This document shows positions 25,104 to 35,342 of a stretch of 64,000 nucleotides of DNA, one piece after another (positions within the stretch are counted from its first letter, which is position 1; the number at the start of each line of letters is the position of its first letter). This stretch comes from Salminus brasiliensis. Lineage: Eukaryota > Chordata > Actinopteri > Characiformes > Bryconidae. The notes beneath the pieces were generated by a model. It made no database searches. It was given only the letters and a program-made list of their open reading frames with translations, and had not been told where the DNA came from. The position numbers were made by a program, and so were the translations under genes. The stretch is taken from positions 17,537,358 through 17,601,357 of the forward strand of contig NC_132887.1 in the NCBI RefSeq assembly GCF_030463535.1, written 5' to 3'.

Positions 25104-27671
25104 TCTGTCTACTTTTTGAACTCAGTTTTTGGACAACCAAATAAGAATTTAAGGGAGGAGTGTACTTCCATGGAGGAGACACACAGACATTCCGCTTGAC
25201 ATCAAGGGTCCTGTTGGCCTGATCATTCTGAAGATTAGGAGAGGTCCAACAGCTTTAGAAGTGGAACAATGCAGTTGTGGGTAAAGCAGTGTGCCAGGCG
25301 TAATTCAGCAAGAGGCAAAAAACCTGTAAAGAAATTAAATCCAGAGGGATGTATGGGTGGAAGGGTGGATGGATAGACAGACAGACATGGATGGATAGAG
25401 AGTGGCAGAAGTGCCACATAAAAGATCAGATGTACGGTCTCCTCTCAATGCACTGGAATGGTAAGACTATACAGTGCTATACACTGAAGACATTTGGCTT
25501 TAGGAAGAAAAGACAAGGTGACAAATCAGAATCTCATCTTGTATTTTTTCACATTTACATCTAGATGTGTTAAAACCCAATAGCAATGAGACAGACAGGT
25601 GGAGATGTACACCAATGACAAGTCCATGTTTTGATTTATTATATCTTAAGAAATATTTTTTTTTTCCCTAAGGTCAAATCTGAATCTGAATACACTCCCT
25701 GGCTAATAAAAGGCAGTGTTATAATTACAGTACTGGAAAAAAAATGGAACCTTTTGTGGCAGACCTACCCATTTAAGTAAGCAAAAGTATAGGAAGGCAT
25801 TTGTTTTTTTGTTTTTTTTTAAGTAAAGTAAATGAATATTTACTATTTGGTTGCATATCATTTGCTTACAATAACTGCATCAAAGTGGCAACTTGCTAAC
25901 ATCACCTAAATGTCTTTTTTTGTGATTTTTCTAGGATTTTTTTTTAGTTTCTTTAAATTGTGGGAACCCCCCCCTCTCCTGTTTTAGAAGGTGAAACTCG
26001 TGTTCCATAGGGTTGTCATGTGGGAATTGTCATGAGTTACGTCATTGAAGATGAGTAAACCTGTTCCAAATGCAGCCATGCAAGCCCAAGTCATGACACT
26101 GCCTCCACCATGCTTGACAGATGAGCCTGTATGTTTATATATTGTGAGCAGATCCTTTCAACCTTGATATTTTGAACTTTCCATCCCTTTGGTACAGATC
26201 AACCTCGGTCTCATCAGTCCAGAAGTTGTGTGGCTCATCTCTGTATTTTTTCCAAATTCCAATCGGACCTTCTGATTCTTACTGCTGATGAGTGATTTGG
26301 ATTGTGTGGTGTAATCTCTATATTTCTACACTGCATTTTCTAAAGTCCTTTTTACAAAAATGGATTATAATACCTTCACCCCTGCTGTTAGTCGGCTGTT
26401 ACGGAGGTCAATGACCTTATCCATGTCAAATGCTTGTGCAATAGCTGTGATCAGTTTTTCCTTGTTTTCTCAGCTTGAAATGATTTAATTTCTTCCAAAA
26501 ACAAAACTTAGTTAGTTTTAATGTTTATCATTTTTTAAACATATGTAGTCTCCACAGGTGAAAACCAGTGGTCAAACCAATATCAGGCAATCAAATCAAT
26601 CCCTCCAGGGAATACTTGGCCAATAAGAAACACCTGTCCAATTACTTACTGAAAAAATATGTTCCAACATTTCTGCTTACTTTAGAAATGGGTGGCTTTA
26701 CAAAAGGTCCCATGTTGTGTATATATGTAAACATAACAGAAAATAACAGCTATGATTCTGATCTATCATTTATCAAGCAGTATTTTAAGAAAAGACTTTT
26801 TCCCCAACTGCTCTGGCCAGTGACATGTGCTTTCCAGTGTGTTGTCAACTGAACTGCAACAAGACCACAGAAACAAAAACTGAGGATTATGCCATCTAAC
26901 TGCATGTTAGATTGGGGTGTAGGACTCACACACTACCCTCAGCTCAGGAAGGATCTGTTCAGGTCTGTTAGGAGCAGTGTAAACACTAACATGTGCAGGG
27001 CAGGGGGGTCCTTCAGGACCAGGAGTGGGAAACAGTAGGATAGATGGACAGTAACACAACAACTCATGATTTCCTTTAAGTTGAAGTTAAAGATAACAAA
27101 GCACATGTTTACAGTGGGTGACAACTCAGGCTTCTCGCAGAAACTGCAGTGATACAAACCTATGATACTAAAATCTGAGCATGTGTTAGCTAGCATAGCT
27201 GCTAGTAGACAATCCAACCAGCAACATTAGCGTTAGCCCTCAAAAAAATACAGACGCAGCTCTCTGACAGACAGCCTGCCAAGACTGACCGGGGTTTGCG
27301 TAATTGTAACAAGACAGACAGCTGTCCTGCTAGTCTGCTAAGCTAAGCCTTTAATTAAGCACGTAAAACACACCTGCTTTTAATCACAGGAAAGCGCGCC
27401 TGCACATAAACACCGCGCCTGCACTCTCCACATAAGCGGCGGCGCGACCTTTCACTGCAGCCCTTTTAGTTAGCCGGCTAGCTAGCTTTAGCTTCCTAGC
27501 TAGCGAGCAAGCTACAAAATAAAATCCTTCAGGGGACGCTCAGCTGAAGTTATTGTGCTCGACATGATTAGGCAGGAGCCTGGGATAATCCGACGAAGCA
27601 GTAAAGAAATAGCTACTTCAAGAAGAGGGCCGAAAGGCTCGTCAGTCAGACACCACAGCAGCATCACTCAC
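25104..27671 (-). other. ATG2B 5' intron, no gene seen apart from a Tc1 relic
   Basis: The stretch between the first coding exon and the likely leader exon has no conserved open frame. It contains short tetranucleotide-like GGAT/AGAC repeats near 25355-25400, several A/T tracts, and a Tc1-like relic at about 25.82-26.67 kb. Confidence 0.5.
25820..26672 (-). mobile_element. Tc1-like transposon relic (transposase on minus strand)
   Basis: Translating the minus strand near 26030-26140 gives a degenerate but recognisable KHGGGSVMTWACMAAFGTG, the Tc1/mariner transposase core before the second catalytic Asp. Left flank TTTGGTTGCATATCATTTGC and right flank CACCTGTCCAATTACTTACT resemble the ends of a fish Tc1 family. 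Large internal deletions and stops show it is dead. Confidence 0.7.
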
Positions 27672-27714
27672 CTTCCTTTAGGATGTAGCTGGAGGTGTTT
27701 ACAAACAGTTTCAT
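27672..27714 (-). other. Candidate 5' exon of ATG2B with an upstream ATG
   Basis: On the minus strand an ATG at 27714 opens 14 codons (MKLFVNTSSYILKE plus one base) and runs into a strong donor at 27672. No other gene start fits here. Joined to the first ATG2B coding exon through most nearby acceptors, it would stay in frame with MPWPFSES. It may instead be untranslated leader with a short upstream ATG. I do not recognise the peptide. Confidence 0.4.
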
Positions 27715-27746
27715 GACTGCGCACTCTTCAGCTGAGCTGCCCTGCT

Positions 27747-27747
27747 G

Positions 27748-27778
<31 letters not shown>

Positions 27779-27790
27779 TCACACACTCAG
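27747..27790. repeat. (CT)n-(CA)n compound microsatellite
   Basis: CTCTCT... passes into CACACA... just upstream of the candidate ATG2B leader exon. On the transcript strand it is GT then GA rich. Confidence 0.85.
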
Positions 27791-28142
27791 GAAGTGTTCA
27801 GAATAATCAAATCTGCGCTGTCGAGGCGCTGACTGCAGAAAAACAGAGCATAATGCTTAAAATTTTAGCCTGAAAGAAACCCAGGCCTCATTGTCTATAG
27901 GCGAGCGGTATGGGGATAGTGTTAGCCTTGGTGGGTAGATGAATGTTTTCTTCTTCATGAGGGTGGGAGGGTGTGCCTTGGTTTGTGTGGCATTCCTGAT
28001 GGCATCCTGCCTAACCCTGATGATTCAGGGAAATCTCACACCATGTTTATGCAACAAGCTGTGTACTCAACTCCAATTCTCTCCATATCAGGAGGAAAAA
28101 ACTATATATGGACTATCATTATAAACTTATAAAATATATATA

Positions 28143-28237
28143 TACATTTACATTTAGGGCATTTGGCAGACGCTCTTATGCAGAGTGACTTACAGAAGAG
28201 ATTTGCTATTTACTCAAGAATAACCTCAGCTAGTTTG
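28143..28237 (-). mobile_element. L2-type LINE or SINE 3' tail fragment
   Basis: On the minus strand it reads CAAACTAGCTGAGGTTATTC, then GAGTAAATAGCAAAT and AAGTCACTCTGCATAAGAG, CGTCTGCCAAATG. The same order appears at 47060-47150. It is followed by a run of about 30 A at 28234-28266. This is a 3' fragment with no coding part. Confidence 0.75.
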
Positions 28238-28266
28238 ATTTGGCAAAAAAAAAAAAAAAAAAAAAA

Positions 28267-28999
28267 TCAAAGATCCCTCTAATCTTAGACACTACTAAAC
28301 ACAAGTCAATATGGAGAGCATAGTACTCTACTATTCGCCCAAGTACTGGGGGTATGGATTTGTTATGGCTGTATCAGTGTAGAGCCTAATGATGGTGTGT
28401 TTTTTTTTTCACATAAGACATGGCCATGTGATAATGTACTGCGCCCACAAAGTAATATGAATTCAATCAGAATCCTTTGAATATAAGCTGTAATGGTTGT
28501 TTGAAGAATGTACATTTCGAATTCATATGTGAACAAATATGTTTTTGAGTGTAAAAAAATAAAAGTCATGTCAGCTTAGTTACCGTCAATTGTTGTGACA
28601 TGCCCACAAAACTGACCTTGGCTTATGATTGTCAAATCACAAAATGTTTCAATGAGTTTTTATAGCAATTAAAGCCCTTTTATGTAGCTACCTCACTTCA
28701 CATTAGCATGGTGTGTGTAATACTGTATAATTGAACCCTTTCTCTCCTTTAACAATATGTTTGTGTAACACTGCTCATACATGTTGCTATATTCGTATTT
28801 CACTCTGACTTCATAATTGTAAAAAAAATATATTTTAATAAATTGACTGATACAGTACAAAAAAAAAAACTTTTCAAAAAACACATTTAGTATTACTTTA
28901 TTTACCATACAGAAACTCTGATTAATACAGGGGTACAAACGACACACATCAGTTGTCTATAAACAAAGTTATAAAATGGCCATAAAAATATCTATGCAT
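28267..28999. other. Gene-free spacer between ATG2B and GSKIP
   Basis: AT-rich sequence without conserved frames, splice-linked exons or recognised repeats. Confidence 0.5.
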
Positions 29000-29410
29000 A
29001 ACTTGATACAGTGAGCTTTCCACGCATCACACTACACACACGTGCGCGCGCTCACAGAGGACGTTCAGCAGAAGGAGGTTTGGTATACATGAACACACCC
29101 ATGTTTGCCGGCATGAGCCGGAAGTGTACCGCTGAGCTACCCCCGGAGGAGGTTAGTAGCTGTCCAGCTAACCAAAGTAATAACAAATGCTTAGCAAACA
29201 TTTTAAACCGAGACACGGCGTGTGAGCTCTGATACCGCGTGTTTTTGATCCGGCGTTTTTTCCTCTTTAACGCGGTTACCGTCGCTGCCATTAGCAACCG
29301 TTAGCTAGCGTAGCGTTCTGGAACGCTGGTACGTTCCATGACGCACCTAGCTAGCTAGCTAGCATCAGGGCTAACGAGCGCATATGAAAAACAGCCAGCA
29401 GCTCTTTGGC
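29000..29410 (+). promoter_or_regulatory. Putative GSKIP promoter and 5' exon
   Basis: CpG-rich block (CGTGCGCGCGCTC near 29042) with an ETS-type CCGGAAGTG at about 29119-29127, a possible donor after CCCCGGAGGAG near 29151, and GCTAGC runs at 29300-29360. It is upstream of and co-directional with GSKIP, and divergent from ATG2B. Exact start not determined. Confidence 0.5.
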
Positions 29411-29677
29411 GCGTAATACATTAAGTTCACGTTAGCGTCGTTTTTGTTGGTCGTCATGAGCATACCTCGTATTTGGGCCACTGTTAAAGTGAAAGTGTTC
29501 TAAAAGCGCTATATTTGCATTCGCTTGGGCTCGTTTCCGTCAGCTTGCCGACGTAAGCCGAATAGTAAACTTGATTACGTCAGTTTTGTGTCGACGCTGC
29601 GCCTCTGCTTCCACCCACCTGATCACATAAACACTCAAATCATCTAACTGCTCAGCGTTATACTGTGTGTGTAGGGG

Positions 29678-30572
29678 ATGGAGGTGGACTGCCAGCCAGA
29701 GGAACTGTCGAGGTCCTCGTACGAAGAGCGCTGCGCTGATCTCGGAGGCGTCAAAGACATGAGGCTGGAGGCTGAAGCCGTGGTCAACGACGTGCTCTTC
29801 GCTGTGACGGACATGCAGGTGTCTCAGACTCTCTCCAGCGGCTTGGACGTGGCGTATATAAACGTGGAAACGAGAGAAGGAAACCGCTACTGCCTTGAGC
29901 TCACTGAGGCGGGGCTAAGGGTGAGTGGGGATGGATGACCGTGTACTTGTACTTCTACTTGAACAAAAGTATTGGCACACCTGCTCGTTCGATCGTTCTT
30001 CCAAAATCAAGGGTATTAAAAACAGAGTTCATCCTACTTTTGCGTTAGTGAGGTGTATGAAAGGTGTATGATTACTAGTATTGGATGGAGCAGCATTATT
30101 CCAGAGAGCACAGTTCCACTGCTCCACAGCTCAACGCAGGGTGGCTTTATACCCCTGTAGCCCACGCATGGCCTTAGGCATGGTGCCAATATGTGCCAAT
30201 ATGTTGATGTTTATCTGCTCCAGAGGAGCCTATTCTATTGCCAGTACTCCTCTGTAGGACCTAGACAAGCTGTGTGTGTGTGTGTGTGTGTGCATTTGCA
30301 CGTTTGTGTCAGCAATAAATGCAACTTAAGTTAATGACTGTACTGTATGATTTTGCTTGACTGATGTGTTGGACCACCTCTTCCCCCCCCCCCCCCCCCC
30401 CCCCCCCCCTCAGGTAGTGGGCTACTCCTTTGATCAGGTTGATGAGGGTCTGAGCACCCAGTATCATGAGACTGTTTACTCTCTCCTGGACTCCCTCAGC
30501 CCTGGCTACAGAGAAGCGTTTGGAAATGCTCTGCTACAGCGACTGGAGAGGCTCAAACAAAACGGACAGTGA
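29678..30572 (+). CDS. gskip: GSKIP, GSK3-beta interaction protein
   Basis: A small cytosolic scaffold that binds GSK3-beta through its C-terminal helix and the regulatory subunit of PKA through a conserved N-terminal segment, joining the two kinases. Two coding exons: 29678-29920 (81 codons from ATG) and 30414-30572 (52 codons plus TGA), giving 133 residues against about 139 in mammals. Key blocks are [69 protein letters not shown] and [15 protein letters not shown]. The ATG sits 3 nt inside an exon, so a non-coding 5' exon is expected. The intron ends in 27 consecutive C before TCAG and contains a MITE-like copy and a (GT)n tract (30269-30291). Confidence 0.97.
29963..30262. mobile_element. 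MITE-like element (TATATGGACAAAAG family), copy 3, in the GSKIP intron
   Basis: Starts ACAAAAGTATTGGCACACC, then CCAAAATCAAGGGTATTAAA, CAGAGTTCATCCTACTTTTG, ATTGGATGGAGCAGCATTAT, CACAGTTCCACTGCTCCACA and CCTTAGGCATGGTGCC. These blocks are shared in the same order with copies 1 and 2. No coding capacity. Confidence 0.72.
30384..30410. repeat. Poly(C)27 tract before the GSKIP exon 2 acceptor
   Basis: Twenty-seven C residues followed by TCAG form the entire polypyrimidine tract of the only coding-intron acceptor. Confidence 0.9.
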
Positions 30573-31890
30573 AGAAGTCGGCACCAAACCAGGAGTTTGG
30601 TTATTTCAAAGTACCTTTGCTAGCTAATGGTTACATGCTGCAGTTCAGTGCAACAGTCAGCTTAAAGCGTCAATAGTGTCCTTTCCTGTCAGTGAGACCT
30701 TATTGCCTGATTTTACTTCTGCGTTTTAACAACACATCTTGGTCATATAGTAGTTACCTATACAGTTACTTGGTGATGTTTTTATTGTTTTAGTGCTGTA
30801 AAAGTTCAAGGTTAGGGTCTAGATCAGGACTTTTGAAATAGCACCCTGACCTGCAGTTATTTGAAGTGTTAAAAAGGGAACAGGACTGAACATACTGTTG
30901 CACATGGACGCTTAGGAGTAAATCAGTATTTGCTAATCACTTGGTCAGCTGATATTGTGTCTACTAAACAACTGGGCCTGAATATGATACTGCTGGAAGT
31001 TTAACTATGACTCAGCTGGACCTAAGAAAAGCAGAGTAATTTTACTAACAGACTTGGTTTCTTGGATCTTTTTACTGTGATGATTTGGAATTATCAGTTT
31101 GACCTGTCTGCAACATGGCGACTGTCTGGAAACCTCTTTGGAATAGACTTTTAATTTGAAAAATAAGATTCAGCTTGTTTGTTTTCTCCTCTCAGGATAG
31201 TTGGAGTTGCACTTCATACCACAAAAAATGCATGTTTGTTAAATTGATTTGCTTTTGCTATGTCTCAGTTTTACCCTTTTAAACAAGGTATTGCGAAAAA
31301 ATCCCAACTATTTATCTGGATGTAAAGCAGGCGATGTTTGGTATGCTTGTTTGAATTTTACTGGGTGTGACAATACAATGACATCTGTTTTACTGCTTTA
31401 TCATTTGTTTGCATTTTATTTTGGTACATTTTCATTGCATCAGCCATTCTAAAATCAGTTTCCCTTTGTTAAATTGGCTTTTAAAATGTGTGTGTATATA
31501 TATTTTCTTTTAGGAGCACAGGCTTTCACTCATGCTAAATCATGTGCTCTGTGTATTGCACAAACTCACACTTAAGGAAAGACAGTAGCCATTAACTGTT
31601 ATGTTTGGAAGGGCTACTGCAATGTATACAAGGTTACATTCCGTTATTTTTTGTTAATGGTTTGATGAGAGAAACATTTGATAAAAGGGCATAAACATGA
31701 AAGGATTTTCCTCATGTTTTTATGAGCTTGTTGAAATTCAACCTGCATTTGTAACAGTTTTGTACCACGTATAGCGTTTGAGGCAGATGATAATGTTCTG
31801 CTTTGTCTGCATAAGGCCAGTCAACTGAATTGCGCTCAGCATCTCTGCAAATCCTCATGAAACCAAATAAACTCATCTGGAACATGTCTC
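30573..31890 (+). other. GSKIP 3' UTR
   Basis: Open-frame-poor, T-rich sequence after the GSKIP stop, ending at an AATAAA at 31866-31871. The next gene, NPC2, points toward it. From 31890 to 32572 no gene is seen. Confidence 0.6.
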
Positions 31891-32572
31891 TATTTTAAGG
31901 AGTTTGTTCAGGAAGCCTGGATGAGTGGGTGTCCGAGAGATGACTGGACTGACAAGTTATGCTGTCTCTTGAATGGTTGCTTACTAATGTTTCCATTTTA
32001 ATAAAAGCACACAACGAATAGTTTCCGCTGTTGCCTGTTGAATCCATTTTCATGGCCAAGGAACAGATCCTAAGTACTGCACAAAGTTGTATATATATAT
32101 CTATATATAGACGTACAACCTCTTCTCCACGGTTGCTGACCCCTATCACATTTACAAAAAGATTTGTAAATTAGTTACACCCAATGACTATTGGTTTGTC
32201 TCATCAGTTAAATCCAAAATCCTTTAGCAGTATTTGTTTATGAGCCACCATCACAGTCCCATTAACTAGGTCTTGTTCTGAGCACAGGTCTATGAAATTA
32301 CATTACACAGTCTTATTTTCTACTGCAGTATTTTTAGTGGAGCTCACTGAACCATTGTCAGGAGAATAAAACATCTGCCCTTGATCCCAGCCATCATCCT
32401 ACACCACCCAAAATAAATGTCCATGGCCAAAAGTGGAAGGTCAAATTTATGAGTTAAATTAGCAAGTTACTCTAAAGGTTTGAGCACAGCCTGGACTTTT
32501 ACCCTTACGAAAGCACAACAAATATTTAGACAGACCCGCAGAGCTGACTCCATTATGATTACTTAAAAGTTC

Positions 32573-33000
32573 TTTATTTTAGACAGATAAGCAATAAATC
32601 AGGTGCCATGTTTAAAATGCAAACCTTTACCATTTTAAGAAAATTAAACATTAAATCAGTGTACATAAAAAAAAAAAGTTAGAAAAATGATTACCACTGT
32701 CTAGCCACACAGCAGCCAAGGAAAAGTGGTTATAATCAACACTGAACACTCAACACGACTCCAAGTTACAGTATCACACAGATGATCAGATACCTTTTAA
32801 AAACAAGACTAAACATGACAAATGACATTTAAAGAAATTTCCCAATTTAAAATGACAGTATTCATTAATAATTAGAAAATAAATCATCAAAATGGTGAGT
32901 TACTAAATCAAATTTCTAAAAAGGCGAGTTCATAGAAAAATGTAAGACTTATTAGTAACGACGTCCCTTTAAAAGCGACTCTTGGCATCCGCATCGACTC
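32573..33000 (-). other. NPC2 3' UTR
   Basis: TTTATT at 32573-32578 is AATAAA on the minus strand, about 420 bp beyond the NPC2 stop. The stretch is A-rich on the plus strand and has no coding exon. Confidence 0.6.
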
Positions 33001-34545
33001 TTAGCTCACAATCTGAACAGGAAACTTGATGCAAAACAAATCTTTGCTGGAGTCATCCCTCAGTTCCCACTCCACCACCAGTCTTAGCTGGTAAAAAAAA
33101 AAAAAAAAAACAATTTACAAATAAATAAACCAACATCACACACTGAAGTTACTGCACAATCATGTGATTATGGAGGGGTTCAGAGTAAAGGGTTGTGACA
33201 TGGTTGAGCAATTACTTGAGAACCACTTCTGGTTTCATAAAGAAACATGTTTGTAATGAGATTTATAAAGTGATTTAAACCTTTAAAACACCTCTCTCTA
33301 AACATTTGAAGCTACTTTTATTTTTAAGTAGTGTTACTAAAATGACTTACCGAGGGGTACTCAGTCTTGACCGGAAGCTCATTGACATAACTGTAGTTTT
33401 TCTGCTTCTGAATCGGGCACTGGATTCCACACTTGCAGCCGTCCTCAATAGGGATGGGGAAGGGGACGGGGACACCAGCGATAACTCCATGAACTACGGC
33501 TTTGCTGGTCTGACTCTCAACCCCTGATCAAAACATGACATCACGGAGTTTCAAGCAGCTCTAGTCTCTTCATAAAGTCCACAAACACATTTCAGTATTG
33601 TATGTACACATCACTAGTGAAACTGAAACACTTGAGCTCAGTGTACATCACACCTTCATCATTTTTGGGAGGAAAGAATACATACATACATAAATAAATA
33701 AATGAAAATAGTAATTACCACTGCTGAATGTCACATTCACAGTATAGCTCTGTCCCTTGTGAAGCTCGCATGGCTGTTTCGGGCAGGGATGAATGTCAAC
33801 CTGGGACACTTTTCCAACAACGGAACCTGTTGGAAGAGGGGAAATTCAGAAATGCATGAACAGTGACTCAAGGTCACAGTCCTATTACAGATGCGTGCAC
33901 ATGAGTGTGTGAGAAGTGAAATACAATAGTTTGAGATACATACACAGTTTCCTTGTTTGCATCCTGAAATTATACAATTTACCAATTTGCAATTAAGCAC
34001 ATTAAAACAAGTTTTTATATATAATTTATATATTTAATATATTTTTACAATTTGTACAGTCTTGCACTTCCACTTGCCTACTTTAGCACTGTAGATGTAA
34101 GGGGGGAAAAAAATTAACAAGTTAATGATCTGTGTTTCGGAGGAAACTGTGAAACTATTTTTCTTAATGAAGTAGTCCTTTGAGACAAAAGGAGAACTGT
34201 GGCCTGTAGTCTAGACACAGTGGACGTGTTAGTGTGGATAAGTAGGTTATGCTTTTAGAGCCATACTTTCCTACAAGAGAAAAAAAATAAATAAATAAAT
34301 AAATAAAAAAAATTAAATCCAGGCAGACTGGACTGCTGGTTTCCACCCACAGATGAAGCCAAATCCACCAAAACTTTCGTTGTTAGCCTGAAAAACGCCC
34401 ATGTGCTGTAGCACACTGCATAAACACTGGATATGAGGAAGTAAAGAAAGAGGATTCGCTCACCACAGTCAACAAACTTCACCTGCTCGGCACGAGTGAC
34501 CGCGAGCAGAGAAACCAAGACGGCGCAGATCAGGCGGAAGTCCAT
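33001..34545 (-). CDS. npc2: NPC2, lysosomal cholesterol-transfer protein
   Basis: A soluble ML-domain protein that carries cholesterol in the lysosome lumen and passes it to NPC1. Exons are 34464-34545 (start ATG at 34545), 33719-33826, 33351-33523 and 33001-33087 (stop TAA at 33001), giving 149 residues, the usual size. Residues 1-19 ([19 protein letters not shown]) form a signal peptide. Conserved blocks are [55 protein letters not shown] and [11 protein letters not shown]-glycosylation sequons NVT and NYS are visible. The six family cysteines are present plus one extra (CKC). Exon 4 has an acceptor tract of T residues at 33091-33108. An acceptor at about 34568 upstream of the ATG implies a non-coding first exon. 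Head to head with ISCA2. Confidence 0.97.
34286..34312. repeat. (AAAT)n microsatellite in NPC2 intron 1
   Basis: Repeated AAAT/ATAA units. A smaller (ATAA)n tract lies at 33689-33704 in the next intron. Confidence 0.85.
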
Positions 34546-34567
34546 CGCTCAGGTGAGTTCTCAATAC

Positions 34568-35342
34568 CTGCGAAGATGAGCAACAAATGAATCAGACAGG
34601 AGAGGATTCGGATTTAGGGAATGGCCTCACAAATGATCTCATAGCGAGACGCACAGCCTCAGTCATTAAATCACATGACCCCTCATTCCAAAATGCAAAC
34701 CGCAGCAGCAGCTCTGAGTGAGTTTGAGTTTACTCAAACACGAACATCAAGTACTTCCACTTTACCCAAACACCGAAATACACAGTACAATAACAGCACC
34801 TGGCTAAAGTGAAGCACCCCTGCTTTGTTTATGCCCCATTAATCTTACTTTAAATGTTAAAACAGCTTAAAAACAACAAGCATGAACACACACCACGCCG
34901 TCCGCTCCTGCCCAGTTGCTCGCTGCTCGTTTCCTAATCACAAGACCGAGCCCCGTCTTCCACTTTTGATGACCAGCGCAGTCTCATGACGCATTCAAGA
35001 TTCAGACGGCTGTTCTAGCCAATAGCAGAGCACTCGGTCGATGTCTGTGGCCAATTGGATTACTCTCATCTCATCAACGTACCGTTGACGCCCACAGCGT
35101 TGCCAGATTTTCGTGAATCCGTCATCAGGGAGGAATTAATATACGGTGTATTTAAACGCATAAACCGAAGCTGCGACTGCCAGTTTGGCAGTTATTGATA
35201 TGTAATTAATATATTTATACGGAATATATGTAATATTTCGTCTTTTGATTCATACTTCAAGCTTCCGAGTCATTGGGAGGGATTTGGGACGCCTAGTTAA
35301 AACAACGAAACCTGGCAACCCGTCTCCAGTTTGTTGTGGAAG
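34568..35342. promoter_or_regulatory. Shared divergent promoter region of NPC2 and ISCA2
   Basis: About 800 bp separate the two start codons. The region contains CpGs, a probable NPC2 leader intron on its left side, and an E-box/M-box-like TCACATGAC at 34671-34679, 125 bp upstream of the NPC2 ATG. That word resembles sites of the MITF/TFE group, which controls lysosomal genes in vertebrates. No TATA box was seen. Confidence 0.5.

Larger units (their letters stand above)
27220..27860 (-). promoter_or_regulatory. Putative ATG2B promoter and 5' leader
   Basis: GC- and CpG-richer sequence (AAAGCGCGCC, CACCGCGCC, GGCGGCGCGACC at 27390-27450) with GCTAGC runs (27180-27210, 27475-27510) and a (CT)n(CA)n tract at 27747-27785. 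A good donor (GGAAG/GTGAGT) at 27672 closes a likely leader exon. The transcription start was not located. Confidence 0.5.

Noticed and set aside
27939-28124. 61-codon frame near the ATG2B promoter
   Set aside because: Composition and lack of family likeness or splice links give no support for a gene.
29011-29232. Small open frame upstream of GSKIP
   Set aside because: Lies in the CpG-rich promoter, has no conservation cue, and overlaps an antisense frame of similar length. Chance frames are expected in such DNA.
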